This document shows, piece after piece, positions 26,248 through 35,168 of a DNA stretch of 64,000 bases. Source of the stretch: Arthrobacter sp. MYb213 (GTDB lineage: Bacteria > Actinomycetota > Actinomycetes > Actinomycetales > Micrococcaceae); contig NZ_PCQA01000003.1 in assembly GCF_002979915.1 (NCBI RefSeq), forward strand, positions 186,001 through 250,000, written 5' to 3'. How positions within the stretch are numbered: the stretch's first letter is position 1; every line of letters starts with the position of its first letter. A program made the translations under genes and the position numbers. A model generated the notes under the pieces. It saw only the letters and a program-made list of their open reading frames with translations. It was not told the origin of the DNA and ran no database searches.

Positions 26248-26543
26248 ACATCTCCCTATGCTCGAACTTCCGCCGCCAACCTCTTGCCTGCCAATAATGA
26301 CCAAGGACTAAGGGGTCGAGCGATCCTTACCCGGCCAATCTAGCACTGCACTGAGAGGTTTGCGAGCGTTCTAAGAAAGCTCTCAGCTAACTGATCAGCA
26401 ACGTTTTGATATTGCCGAAGTACCCGCGAGGTTCGGCCCCGGTCAGCGGCACAGTGGTAGCTTGTAGATGAATCGAGGAAAACCATAAACCTTGGACTTC
26501 CTCATTGGCCGAAATGCGGAAAGCTAGGCAAAGGGGACACACG

Positions 26544-28229
26544 ATGGAAGCGACGCCAGAAACCGACATGAGCGATCTTGGAATCGCTTCTCGGGCGGTA
26601 CTCAGGCCAATATCCGAGATTGCACAGCGTGCGGGAATCCCGGATATCGCCGTTGAGTCCTATGGCAGGTACAAAGCCAAAGTCGACCCGTCACTTTTGA
26701 CCGCTCGCGGGGACCGTCCCGGAAAGGTGATCTTGGTCAGCGGCATGTCCCCAACGCCCGCAGGTGAAGGTAAATCAACCATGGTGGTGGGCTTAGGCGA
26801 TGCTTTAACAGCCTCCGGCAGTAAAACTATGATCGCCTTGCGCGAACCTTCTGTGGGCCCAAGCTTCGGGATGAAGGGCGGGGCCACCGGCGGTGGCTAC
26901 TCACAGGTGCTGCCCATGGATGAGATCAATCTGCATTTCACCGGGGATTTCCATGCCATCACCAGTGCCAACAATCTGCTGATGGCACTGGTGGACAACC
27001 ACCTGCAGCAGGGAAACACGCTGGGCATTGATCCGCAGCGGATCACCTTCAAACGGGTGATGGATATGAACGACCGCGCGTTGCGCCATGTGGTGATTGG
27101 GCTTGGCTCGGTGACCGACGGAGTCCCAAGGGAAACCGGATTTGAGATCACCGCGGCTTCCGAGGTGATGGCGGTCTTCTGCCTGGCCACCGGGCTTGCG
27201 GATCTGCGCGCCCGCTTGGGCCAGATGACTATTGGTTACAACTATGCCAAGGCTCCGGTCACCGTCGATGATTTGGGTGCCGCCGGTGCCATGGCGTTGC
27301 TGCTCAAGGATGCCATCAAGCCCAATCTGGTGCAGACCATCGGTGGCACACCAGCGTTCATCCACGGCGGACCTTTCGCTAACATCGCCCACGGTTGTAA
27401 CTCGGCCATCGCCACCAATACCGCCCGGGCGCTCGCCGATGTGGTGGTGACCGAGGCCGGGTTCGGTACCGACCTGGGTGCCGAGAAATTCATGGACATT
27501 AAAGCCCGCTATGCCGGATGCGCACCCGACACGGTGGTAATCGTCGCGACAATCCGTGCGCTGAAAATGCACGGCGGCGTGACCAAGGATGAGCTGGGCA
27601 CGGAAAACGTTGAGGCGGTCCGTGATGGACTGCCGAATCTCGCGCGGCACGTCTCGAATATCAAGAAGTTCGGCGTCCAGCCGGTGATTGGCATCAACCG
27701 GTTCACCTTAGATACCGAGGCCGAACTGGCGGTGGTTACCCAGTGGGCGCAGGCTCAGGGGGTTGAATGCGCTGTTGCAGACGTGTGGGGTCAAGGCGGT
27801 CAAGGTGCCGGCGATTTGGCCTCCGCGGTCTTGCGCACCATCGAGCAGCCAAGCAATTTCGCCGAACTATATGAGTTACAGCTGCCCGTCGAGGAGAAGA
27901 TCTCTACCGTGGTGCGCGAGATGTATGGAGCCGCCGGGGTGGAATACTCGGCCAAATCTAAGCGAGTACTTGAACAGATCCACGCCAACGGATGGGACCA
28001 GCTACCGGTATGCATAGCTAAAACCCAGTATTCCTTCTCCGATGACCCAACTCTGCTAGGCGACCCCGGAGGCTTTACGCTGCAGGTGCGTGAGTTGATT
28101 CCGAAGACTGGTGCTGGCTTTATCGTGGCCATTACCGGGACGCTGACAACCATGCCAGGTCTTCCCAAGGTGCCCGCTGCGATGCACATGGACGTTGATG
28201 ACAACGGGAACGCGGTGGGGTTGTCCTAG
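26544..28229 (+). CDS. fhs: Formate--tetrahydrofolate ligase
   Basis: A 561-residue enzyme that makes 10-formyl-tetrahydrofolate from formate, ATP and tetrahydrofolate, feeding one-carbon metabolism. The ATP-binding loop 'PTPAGEGKSTMVVGLGDAL' and the family signatures 'REPSVGPSFGMKGGATGGG' and 'NLVQTIGGTPAFIHGGPFAN' are present, as is 'TEAGFGTDLGAEKFMDIK'. The length is usual for the family (about 557). I chose ATG 26544 after AAAGGGGACACACG; an internal ATG eight codons on is possible. The stop overlaps by 4 bases the stop of the convergent XRE gene. Confidence 0.95.
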   Translation: MEATPETDMSDLGIASRAVLRPISEIAQRAGIPDIAVESYGRYKAKVDPSLLTARGDRPGKVILVSGMSPTPAGEGKSTMVVGLGDALTASGSKTMIALREPSVGPSFGMKGGATGGGYSQVLPMDEINLHFTGDFHAITSANNLLMALVDNHLQQGNTLGIDPQRITFKRVMDMNDRALRHVVIGLGSVTDGVPRETGFEITAASEVMAVFCLATGLADLRARLGQMTIGYNYAKAPVTVDDLGAAGAMALLLKDAIKPNLVQTIGGTPAFIHGGPFANIAHGCNSAIATNTARALADVVVTEAGFGTDLGAEKFMDIKARYAGCAPDTVVIVATIRALKMHGGVTKDELGTENVEAVRDGLPNLARHVSNIKKFGVQPVIGINRFTLDTEAELAVVTQWAQAQGVECAVADVWGQGGQGAGDLASAVLRTIEQPSNFAELYELQLPVEEKISTVVREMYGAAGVEYSAKSKRVLEQIHANGWDQLPVCIAKTQYSFSDDPTLLGDPGGFTLQVRELIPKTGAGFIVAITGTLTTMPGLPKVPAAMHMDVDDNGNAVGLS

Positions 28230-28453
28230 GAGGGGTTTGGCTCAGATTCTTCTGGCACCCAACGCAAGATATCTCCGGGTTGGCAGCCAAGTGCCCGGCA
28301 AATGGAATCTAGGGTGGTGAAACGAACCGCTTTGGCGCGGCCGTTCTTCAACACGGCTATATTTGCTGCCGAGATTCCGACGGTCCGGGAGAATTCTCCC
28401 ACCGACATTTTCTGTTTCGCTAGTTGCACATCGATATCGATAATGATGGGCAT
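28226..28453 (-). CDS. XRE-type helix-turn-helix regulator
   Basis: A 75-residue protein made almost entirely of one helix-turn-helix domain ('KMSVGEFSRTVGISAANIAV' and 'TTLDSICRALGCQPGDIL', the latter typical of Cro/YozG-like regulators). ATG 28453 follows GAGGTGG and overlaps the stop of the DUF2975 gene (TGATG), showing coupling. Such XRE plus DUF2975 pairs are common and probably form a membrane-linked regulatory module; the signal is unknown. Confidence 0.88.
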   Translation of the reverse strand: MPIIIDIDVQLAKQKMSVGEFSRTVGISAANIAVLKNGRAKAVRFTTLDSICRALGCQPGDILRWVPEESEPNPS

Positions 28454-28932
28454 CAAACCACCTCTGCTAATTCATCTTCGAGGCTAGTCGCTCCGCGCAG
28501 TAAGCCTTTCATGACGAGCATTAGCAAGAGAAATGCGATTCCGCAGGTGGTGACAGCCATAACGGCTAAAACGATGCCTGGGCCTCCGACGCGAATAATG
28601 CCCAGCAAATGAATGCCTAGCCCCAGCACTAAAACGGTGGCAAGCGCGATTGCTCCAATGATGGTGTTGACCCAAACGAAGGCGCGTTGATTAAAGATGG
28701 TGTGACGCTCTACCAAAGACAGTAGTTTCCAAATGGCCACCAGTGCCACCTGCATGCACGCGATTCCCAGGATCACCACCGCGGCATAAGGAATGGCGAG
28801 GAAGGCGACTTCAGGGAACTGAACTGCATTTTCTTGAGCCAACGTTGGCATCACCCATATTTGCCAAAGTAAGCAACCCAGGAATATCAGGACGAGGAAG
28901 GCCCGGAGAAGGGTTGTTAGCGCTGTAGTCAT
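28453..28932 (-). CDS. DUF2975 family membrane protein
   Basis: A protein of about 159 residues with four hydrophobic segments: 'LLRAFLVLIFLGCLLWQIWV', 'FLAIPYAAVVILGIACMQVA', 'WVNTIIGAIALATVLVLGLG' and 'GIVLAVMAVTTCGIAFLLLM'. Between the second and third lies 'LLSLVERHTIFNQRAFVWV', a DUF2975 hallmark. The start is uncertain: ATG 28932 or ATG 28950, neither with a good ribosome site. It is translated together with the small XRE regulator that overlaps its end. Function unknown; probably senses a membrane state and controls its partner. Confidence 0.8.
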   Translation of the reverse strand: MTTALTTLLRAFLVLIFLGCLLWQIWVMPTLAQENAVQFPEVAFLAIPYAAVVILGIACMQVALVAIWKLLSLVERHTIFNQRAFVWVNTIIGAIALATVLVLGLGIHLLGIIRVGGPGIVLAVMAVTTCGIAFLLLMLVMKGLLRGATSLEDELAEVV

Positions 28933-28982
28933 AAGTTGATCATCGATCATTATCTATCGAAAATCAATAGGCGAGTTTTGTC

Positions 28983-30026
28983 TCAAGATCTCTTCGGGGT
29001 GCTAGCGTTACCGACAGTGGAAGCTCGCACTACAAGTTTTGGCGCGAAGACGAACTGCTCACGCACTGCATTTTCGCCGGCCTGCGCTTCACGCAGCAAG
29101 ACATCAACCGCGGTTCGGCCAATCTCCGCGGCCGGTTGGCTGATAGTGGTAATCGGGACCACCGCTGATTCGGCGAAATCGATGTTGTCATATCCCACGA
29201 GTGCCAGGTCCTCGGGGACTTGCACGTTGCCAGACATGACCAAGGCCTGAAGTACGCCTAGCGCGAGAAGGTCATTTGCGGCGAATATTGCATCAGGGCG
29301 GTCTTCTTGACGGCGGGACAGTATCAGCTCCCCGACGCGACGCCCTTCAAGTACGGAAAGTGATGTTGTGGTGACGTGCTCCAGGGACACTTCGGCTGTT
29401 GCCGACACTATCGAACGAGCGCCTTCGAGGCGATGTCGAACTTGTTCTATAGTCTCCGGGCCGCCAACAAACGCGATTCTTTTTCGACCCAAGTCAACCA
29501 AATGCCGCGCGGCAATTCGTCCACCTTCGACGTCATCGACGGAGACAGAGGAGAACGAACGGTCCCCGCTACCTCGGTCGACAAGCACCACGGGTGTTCC
29601 GGCTTCTCGAATGCGCCACAGCCGCGAGAGGTCCGCGTGCAATGGGGAAATGAGAACTCCGGCCACACGCTGTTCGTCAAAGAGGTCAAGTAGCTTCTGC
29701 TCGGTACTCTCCGAGCCGTCGCTGGTGCCCGTGAGGATTGTATAGCCATTGCTCAGAGCGCGGTGCTGGGCGCTTTGTGTGATGTCCATGAAAAATGGGT
29801 TGCGAGCGTCGAGGATTACTAGCCCGAAGCTGCGGCTGTGGCCTGCACGAAGTTGGCGGGCGGCATCGTTGCGAACGAAACCCAGCTTGTCGATCGCATC
29901 GGTCACGCGCGCGACTGTTGTCGGGGAAACGACCTGTGGGCGGTTCAGGACGTTGGAAACGGTGCCCACCGATACGCCCGCTTCGCGAGCGACTTCCTTC
30001 ACGCTAACTGACACGTATTTTCCCAT
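28983..30026 (-). CDS. LacI family repressor of the L-rhamnose operon
   Basis: A 347-residue LacI/GalR regulator. The N-terminal helix-turn-helix with hinge is complete ('VKEVAREAGVSVGTVSNVLN' and 'LGFVRNDAARQLRAG'). The C-terminal periplasmic-binding-like core has 'FGLVILDARNPFFMDITQSA', 'VAGVLISPLH' and 'ALVGYDNIDFAESAVVPITT'. It is divergent from the rhamnose genes, and two LacI-type operators lie in the shared region, so it is most likely the rhamnose repressor released by the sugar or a pathway intermediate. A GTG start four codons downstream is an alternative. Confidence 0.92.
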   Translation of the reverse strand: MGKYVSVSVKEVAREAGVSVGTVSNVLNRPQVVSPTTVARVTDAIDKLGFVRNDAARQLRAGHSRSFGLVILDARNPFFMDITQSAQHRALSNGYTILTGTSDGSESTEQKLLDLFDEQRVAGVLISPLHADLSRLWRIREAGTPVVLVDRGSGDRSFSSVSVDDVEGGRIAARHLVDLGRKRIAFVGGPETIEQVRHRLEGARSIVSATAEVSLEHVTTTSLSVLEGRRVGELILSRRQEDRPDAIFAANDLLALGVLQALVMSGNVQVPEDLALVGYDNIDFAESAVVPITTISQPAAEIGRTAVDVLLREAQAGENAVREQFVFAPKLVVRASTVGNASTPKRS

Positions 30027-30093
30027 CTCTGCGCCACATTACCCTAGCTTGAGTATATCGCTTCGCGTGAAGGGGGCGCTGCCGTGACTCAAA

Positions 30094-30109
30094 ATTGAAT
30101 GGTTTCAAT
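30094..30109. promoter_or_regulatory. Rhamnose operator O1
   Basis: ATTGAATGGTTTCAAT, a near-perfect 16-base palindrome of LacI-operator type. It lies 68 bases upstream of the repressor gene start. Its core TGAAT-GG-TTTCA is the inverse of the core of operator O2, about 88 bases away, suggesting binding by one repressor to both. Confidence 0.65.
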
Positions 30110-30136
30110 TATATTTATTAATTTTTACAATATTGC

Positions 30137-30166
30137 TTGATCTTTAGGTGTGATCTGGTCTACAGT
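30137..30166 (+). promoter_or_regulatory. Promoter of the rhamnose operon
   Basis: TTGATC (30137-30142) and TACAGT (30161-30166) are spaced by 18 bases and fit a housekeeping sigma promoter. The start would fall near 30173, just before operator O2. Confidence 0.45.
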
Positions 30167-30181
30167 CGTGGAAGTTCTCGA

Positions 30182-30197
30182 ATTGAAACGATTCATA
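30182..30197. promoter_or_regulatory. Rhamnose operator O2
   Basis: ATTGAAACGATTCATA contains TGAAACGATTCA, an imperfect palindrome with a central CG. It covers the region just after the inferred transcription start, where a LacI-family repressor would block elongation. A further half site TGTTTCAAAC follows at 30200-30209. Confidence 0.65.
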
Positions 30198-30256
30198 AAT
30201 GTTTCAAACAGGCCTGTCGCAGGGGTCTGTGTCCGTTCAACGAAGAAGGATTAAGC

Positions 30257-30592
30257 ATGAGCAGGGTATGTTTCCAACTGCAGGTGAAGCCTGACCGGCT
30301 CGCCGAGTACACGCAACGCCATGCTGCCGTCTGGCCAGAGATGCTGCAAGCAATCGAGGATGCCGGACGGCGCAATTATTCGCTTTTTCTTCGTGAAGAC
30401 GGGCTGCTGATCGGTTACTACGAAAGCGACGATGACGAAGGTTCACAAGCATCATTGGACGCGGATCCGCGGACCGCGGCTTGGGAAGCTCAAATGTCCG
30501 AATTCTTCGTTTCTTTAGAGGGCCGTCCAGATCAAAATGCCGCTCGCCTCGCCGAAGTGTTCAACCTCGAAGAGCAATTAGCTGCGCTCTAA
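30257..30592 (+). CDS. rhaM: L-rhamnose mutarotase
   Basis: A 111-residue dimeric alpha/beta-barrel protein of the RhaM (DUF718) family, which interconverts L-rhamnose anomers. Characteristic segments are 'VCFQLQVKPDRLAEYTQRHA', 'VWPEMLQAIEDAGRRNYSLF' and 'LLIGYYESDD', plus the 'WEAQMSEFF' end. The expected length is about 104-115. ATG 30257 is preceded by AAGAAGGATTAAGC; the frame open to 30137 runs through the promoter and operator and is not coding. It is the first gene of the rhamnose operon. Confidence 0.93.
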   Translation: MSRVCFQLQVKPDRLAEYTQRHAAVWPEMLQAIEDAGRRNYSLFLREDGLLIGYYESDDDEGSQASLDADPRTAAWEAQMSEFFVSLEGRPDQNAARLAEVFNLEEQLAAL

Positions 30593-30638
30593 CCCGAGCA
30601 GAGCAGAATTTACCCACCACCTAAGAATGGAGAATTCC

Positions 30639-31811
30639 ATGGGCGCAATGCTGAGCCCCGAGATCCTCACAACGCTTGAACGTCTAGCCATCGAAGTGCC
30701 CTCATGGGCCTATGGAAATTCGGGCACACGGTTCAAGGTATTCGGAACCCCCGGCACCCCGCGTGATCCTTTCGAAAAGATCGCAGACGCAGCGGTGGTG
30801 AATCGCCTAACCGGCCTAGCTCCTGCGGTAGCGTTGCACATTCCGTGGGACAAAGTTGATGACTACGCAAAACTGCGCACTCACGCCAACGACCTCGGCG
30901 TAGAACTGGGCACTATCAACTCGAACACCTTCCAAGATGATGAATACAAGTTCGGCGCGTTAACTCACGAGGATTCCAGCGTACGGCGTAAGGCTATCGA
31001 TCATCACTTAGAGTGCATCGACGTGATGGACGCTACGGGTTCGCAAGACCTCAAAATCTGGCTGGCGGAAGGGTCCAACTACCCTGGCCAGGCTGACATG
31101 CGTGGACGTCAGGATCGTCTTTCTGAATCATTACAAGAAATCTACGACCAACTGTCCGGCAAGCAGCGATTGGTCTTGGAATACAAATTCTTCGAGCCTT
31201 CCTTCTATCACACCGATGTTCCAGACTGGGGAACCTCCTATGCCCAGGTAGCTGCCTTGGGCGACCGCGCCATGGTCTGCCTCGATACCGGGCACCATGC
31301 TCCAGGGACAAACATTGAATTTATCGTGATGCAGTTGCTGCGTCTGGGTAAGCTTGGGTCCTTCGATTTTAACTCCCGCTTCTACGCAGACGATGACCTG
31401 ATTGTGGGCTCTGCCGATCCTTACCAGCTGTTCCGCATTATGGCCGAGGTGGCCCGTGGCGGTGGTCTTGAGGCAGATACTCCCATCACCTTCATGCTCG
31501 ACCAGTGTCACAATGTGGAAAACAAGATCCTCGGACAGATCCGCAGTGTGCTCAATGTGCAGGAAATGACAGCTCGTGCGCTGCTCATTGATCGTGATTC
31601 GCTTCGTACCGTTCAGATATCAGGCGACGTACTGGCAGCGAACGAGATCTTCATGAACGCTTTCTACACGGATATCCGCAGTGAACTTGCTAGCTGGCGC
31701 GAATCGCGCGGCCTGCCAGCAGATCCAATGGAAGCTTTCCGGAAGTCTGATTATCAGAACCGCATTGAGACTGAACGCGCCGGCGGCGTGCAGGCCGGTT
31801 GGGGCGCCTGA
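30639..31811 (+). CDS. rhaI: L-rhamnose isomerase
   Basis: A 390-residue TIM-barrel isomerase of the RhaI type (the Pseudomonas stutzeri-like form, distinct from enterobacterial RhaA). It converts L-rhamnose to L-rhamnulose. Visible active-site segments are 'ALHIPWDKVDDY', 'IWLAEGSNYPGQADMRGRQD', 'VLEYKFFEPSFYHTDVPDWG' (Glu and His/Asp metal ligands) and 'VCLDTGHHAPGTNIEF'. ATG 30639 follows TGGAGAATTCC; an in-frame ATG four codons upstream is less likely. Its stop overlaps the start of the transporter (TGATG). Confidence 0.93.
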   Translation: MGAMLSPEILTTLERLAIEVPSWAYGNSGTRFKVFGTPGTPRDPFEKIADAAVVNRLTGLAPAVALHIPWDKVDDYAKLRTHANDLGVELGTINSNTFQDDEYKFGALTHEDSSVRRKAIDHHLECIDVMDATGSQDLKIWLAEGSNYPGQADMRGRQDRLSESLQEIYDQLSGKQRLVLEYKFFEPSFYHTDVPDWGTSYAQVAALGDRAMVCLDTGHHAPGTNIEFIVMQLLRLGKLGSFDFNSRFYADDDLIVGSADPYQLFRIMAEVARGGGLEADTPITFMLDQCHNVENKILGQIRSVLNVQEMTARALLIDRDSLRTVQISGDVLAANEIFMNAFYTDIRSELASWRESRGLPADPMEAFRKSDYQNRIETERAGGVQAGWGA

Positions 31812-33106
31812 TGACTACTGCAACTTTGAAAAAACGCCCGATGAGCGCATGGAAGGCCACCATTGCGGTTGCCATGTCCAACTACATTGAGGCCGGTGCA
31901 ATTATCGCACTGGCTACCAGTCTGTCACTGTGGCAAGGTGCCTTTGGATTTGATGACGCTCTGGTTGGTGTCATTGCTGCGGTGTCGGCTAACGCCTTTG
32001 GTGCCGCACTGGGCGCGGCTATCGGTGGCCCGCTATGCGACCGTTTAGGCCGCAAATTCATATATACCTATGACCTTATGGTGTTCATGGTCGGTGCGTT
32101 GCTAATTACCTTCACCGCGAATACCACCTTGCTGATAGTTGGGGTGGTCTTGATGGGCATCGCAGTCGGCGCCGGAGTTCCAGCTTCGTGGACTTACATT
32201 GCCGAAGAAGCACCTCAGGAGCACCGAGCGGCTCACGTTGGTACCGCGCAACTGGCATGGTCCATTGGCCCCGCCGTTGGATTCGCGCTGGCAATCCTCG
32301 TAGCACCTTTGGGCGTGAATGGTTCACGGCTGATCTTCTTGCATCTGTTCGTCATCGCCGCGATTACCTGGTGGGTACGACGCGGATTGCCGGAGTCCAC
32401 ACGCTGGAAGGAACAGCGCGCACAAGATATCGCAGACGGAGTGAAGCCGACCTTCTTCGCCGGAATGAAGGGCCTCATTACCGAACGTAAGAACTGGGGA
32501 GCATTATTCTTCCTACTTGGCGTCTACGGTCTATGGAATACGGTCGCCGGTCAGGCAGGCATCTTCCAGCCACGCGTTTATGAAGCGGCCGGACTAGAAT
32601 CCGCAACCCAGCAAAATCTCTTACAGGTACTGGTGTGGACGCTTACCGCGGTAGCAACGTATTTCGGGTTCATGCGATACGCGGACCGGGTCTCACGCCG
32701 CTGGCTTTACTTCGCGGGTGCCGCGTTGGGTGTTGTCGCGTGGGTTGTGCTGATCTTCGCCCCTCCGGGTACTTTCTCCCTACTGTTCTTCGCTTGTGCG
32801 TGGGGTATCTCCGCTGGTTTGGGCGCACAGGCCTTCTACGGTCTGTGGACTGCCGAACTATTCGCAACCAAATACCGTGCCAGCGCTCAAGGAGTGTTGT
32901 TCATGCTCGCCCGCGTACTCGTTGGCCTGCTGTCCCTGGCTTTCCCGGTACTGCTCTCCAGCATCGGATTGGAAAAGCTCGGAATGCTGATCATCGGGTT
33001 GCTAGTTGCTGCGCTGCTGATCGGTACCATCTGGGCGCCGGAAACCCGTGGCAAGAGCTTGGAAGAAATCGAAGCTCAGCGCTACGGCACCAAAATCAAC
33101 GCCTAA
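31811..33106 (+). CDS. MFS sugar transporter, probably for L-rhamnose
   Basis: A 431-residue, 12-helix major facilitator protein of the sugar-porter group. Markers are 'GGPLCDRLGRKFIYTYDLMV' between helices 2 and 3 (the MFS G-x3-D-R-x-GR loop), 'RGLPESTRW' and 'ETRGKSLEEIE' after helix 12, both sugar-porter hallmarks. The start overlaps rhaI by one base. Being inside the rhamnose operon, it most likely imports L-rhamnose by proton symport; the substrate is inferred from position. It takes the place of the RhaT or ABC systems used elsewhere. Confidence 0.88.
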   Translation: MTTATLKKRPMSAWKATIAVAMSNYIEAGAIIALATSLSLWQGAFGFDDALVGVIAAVSANAFGAALGAAIGGPLCDRLGRKFIYTYDLMVFMVGALLITFTANTTLLIVGVVLMGIAVGAGVPASWTYIAEEAPQEHRAAHVGTAQLAWSIGPAVGFALAILVAPLGVNGSRLIFLHLFVIAAITWWVRRGLPESTRWKEQRAQDIADGVKPTFFAGMKGLITERKNWGALFFLLGVYGLWNTVAGQAGIFQPRVYEAAGLESATQQNLLQVLVWTLTAVATYFGFMRYADRVSRRWLYFAGAALGVVAWVVLIFAPPGTFSLLFFACAWGISAGLGAQAFYGLWTAELFATKYRASAQGVLFMLARVLVGLLSLAFPVLLSSIGLEKLGMLIIGLLVAALLIGTIWAPETRGKSLEEIEAQRYGTKINA

Positions 33107-33131
33107 ACATTTCAAAAATTCGAGAGAGATC

Positions 33132-35168
33132 ATGACTCAAAGTACTGCCCAGCAGCTCATTGAACGTTCGAACCGACTCGGTGCGGACAAGAAGAACACC
33201 AATTTTGCCGGAGGAAATACCTCCGCGAAGGGACTGGAAACCGATCCGGTGACTGGCGAAGCGCTCGAACTTCTCTGGGTCAAAGGCTCAGGCGGCGACC
33301 TCGGTACACTCACCGAAAAAGGGCTCTCGACCCTACGCATGGATCGCATGCGAGCGTTGGCCAACGTTTACCCGGGTCTGGAGCGAGAAGACGAAATGGT
33401 GGCGGCATTCGACTACTGCCTGCACGGCAAGGGTGGTGCCACGCCATCAATTGATACGGCAATGCATGGTCTTGTCGACGCAGCGCACGTTGACCATCTG
33501 CACCCTGATTCCGGAATCGCTATTGCCACCTCGAAGGATGGCGAAGAGCTGACCAGAAAAATCTTCGGCGAAAAGGTGCTTTGGGTTCCTTGGCGCCGTC
33601 CGGGGTTCCAGCTCGGTCTTGATATCTCCAAGCTTAAGGAAGCAAACCCTCAATCGATTGGATGCATCCTAGGCGGACATGGCATCACTGCGTGGGGCGA
33701 AACTTCAGAGGAGTGCGAAGCCAACTCTCTGTGGATTATCGAAACTGCAGCTAGTTACATTTCAGAGCATGGTGTAGCTGAACCTTTCGGAGCAACAGTT
33801 GCCGGATTTAAAGCTCTTCCTGAAGCTGACCGCCGTGCGCGAGCTGCTGCGCTTGCCCCTACCATCCGAGGTTTGGCTTCACAGGACAATCCAATGGTCG
33901 GTCACTTCAGCGATGATCAGCGGGTCTTGGACTTCTTGTCACGGGAAAAACTGACTAAACTTGCAGCCCTTGGCACCAGTTGTCCTGACCACTTCCTGCG
34001 CACCAAGGTCAAACCAATGGTGCTGGACTTGCCTGCGAACGCATTATTGGAAGAGCAACAAGAGCGCCTGCGTGAATTGCACGGTAAATATCGTGCCGAT
34101 TACCAGTCCTACTACGAGTCGCATGCTGACCAGCAGAGCCCTGCAATGCGCGGAGCCGATCCACTGATCGTCTTGGTGCCAGGTGTCGGTATGTTTTCCT
34201 TTGGCGCCAATAAGCAGACCGCCCGGGTCGCTGGCGAGTTCTACCTCAACGCTATCAACGTGATGCGTGGGGCGGAAGCTGTGTCCGCCTACACCCCAAT
34301 TAGCGATGCAGAGAAATTCCGCATTGAATACTGGGCTTTGGAAGAAGCGAAGCTGCAGCGCATGCCAAAGCCAAAGAGTCACGCGGGGCGGATTGCTCTG
34401 GTCACCGGTGCTGCATCGGGCATCGGAAAGGCGATCGCTACCCGTTTGGCGGCCGAGGGAGCTTGTGTGGTGGTTGCAGATCTTGACCTAGCCAAGGCGC
34501 AGGCCGCGGCGGCCGAACTGGGAAACACCGATGTGGCAATCGGTGTGGCGGCAAACGTGGCAGATGCGCAAGCGGTCCAGGCTGCCATGGACGCCGCGGT
34601 ACTCGCTTTTGGCGGTATCGATCTGGTGGTGAATAACGCTGGGTTGTCGCTGTCTAAAAAGCTCTTGGACACCAGTGAAGCGGACTGGGATCTGCAGCAT
34701 GATGTCATGGCCAAGGGGTCTTTCTTAGTTTCAAAGGCAGCGGCAAAGGCTCTGATCGATCAGCAGATGGGCGGAGATATAATCTATATTTCCTCCAAGA
34801 ACTCTGTCTTCGCGGGCCCGAATAATATTGCGTATTCGGCTACTAAAGCGGATCAAGCACATCAGGTGCGCCTGCTCGCCGTTGAACTGGGAGAGTATGG
34901 AATACGGGTGAACGGTATCAACCCAGACGGAGTAGTGCGTGGCTCGGGCATCTTCGCTTCGGGTTGGGGTGCCAACCGTGCCGCCACCTACGGAGTGGAT
35001 GAAGAAGATCTTGGCCAGTTCTACGCGAACCGAACCATTCTCAAGCGTGAAGTCGTGCCAGAAAACGTGGCCGACGCTGTTTATGTCCTCACCGGTCCTG
35101 AACTGACGCGTACCACCGGTCTGCATATTCCTGTCGATTCGGGTGTGGCAGCGGCATTCTTGCGATGA
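33132..35168 (+). CDS. Bifunctional rhamnulose-1-phosphate aldolase/lactaldehyde dehydrogenase
   Basis: A 678-residue fusion. Residues 1 to about 400 form a class II aldolase with the zinc-binding segment 'VDHLHPDSGIAIATS' and a later His in 'ILGGHGITAWG'. Residues about 417-678 form a short-chain dehydrogenase with 'LVTGAASGIGKAIA', 'NNAGLS', 'YISSKNSVFAG' and the catalytic 'YSATK'. Together they split rhamnulose 1-phosphate into DHAP and L-lactaldehyde and oxidise the latter to lactate. ATG 33132 follows CGAGAGAGATC; the frame open to 33048 overlaps the transporter. It overlaps rhaB by ATGA. Confidence 0.94.
   Translation: MTQSTAQQLIERSNRLGADKKNTNFAGGNTSAKGLETDPVTGEALELLWVKGSGGDLGTLTEKGLSTLRMDRMRALANVYPGLEREDEMVAAFDYCLHGKGGATPSIDTAMHGLVDAAHVDHLHPDSGIAIATSKDGEELTRKIFGEKVLWVPWRRPGFQLGLDISKLKEANPQSIGCILGGHGITAWGETSEECEANSLWIIETAASYISEHGVAEPFGATVAGFKALPEADRRARAAALAPTIRGLASQDNPMVGHFSDDQRVLDFLSREKLTKLAALGTSCPDHFLRTKVKPMVLDLPANALLEEQQERLRELHGKYRADYQSYYESHADQQSPAMRGADPLIVLVPGVGMFSFGANKQTARVAGEFYLNAINVMRGAEAVSAYTPISDAEKFRIEYWALEEAKLQRMPKPKSHAGRIALVTGAASGIGKAIATRLAAEGACVVVADLDLAKAQAAAAELGNTDVAIGVAANVADAQAVQAAMDAAVLAFGGIDLVVNNAGLSLSKKLLDTSEADWDLQHDVMAKGSFLVSKAAAKALIDQQMGGDIIYISSKNSVFAGPNNIAYSATKADQAHQVRLLAVELGEYGIRVNGINPDGVVRGSGIFASGWGANRAATYGVDEEDLGQFYANRTILKREVVPENVADAVYVLTGPELTRTTGLHIPVDSGVAAAFLR

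Noticed and set aside
26901-27650. 250-codon minus-strand frame opposite fhs
   Set aside because: The plus strand encodes a clear formate-tetrahydrofolate ligase throughout; the opposite frame is His/Gln-rich shadow sequence.
30149-30164. Crp-like TGTGA-N6-CTACA in the rhamnose promoter
   Set aside because: Only one good half site, and it overlaps the inferred -10, so it is probably chance.
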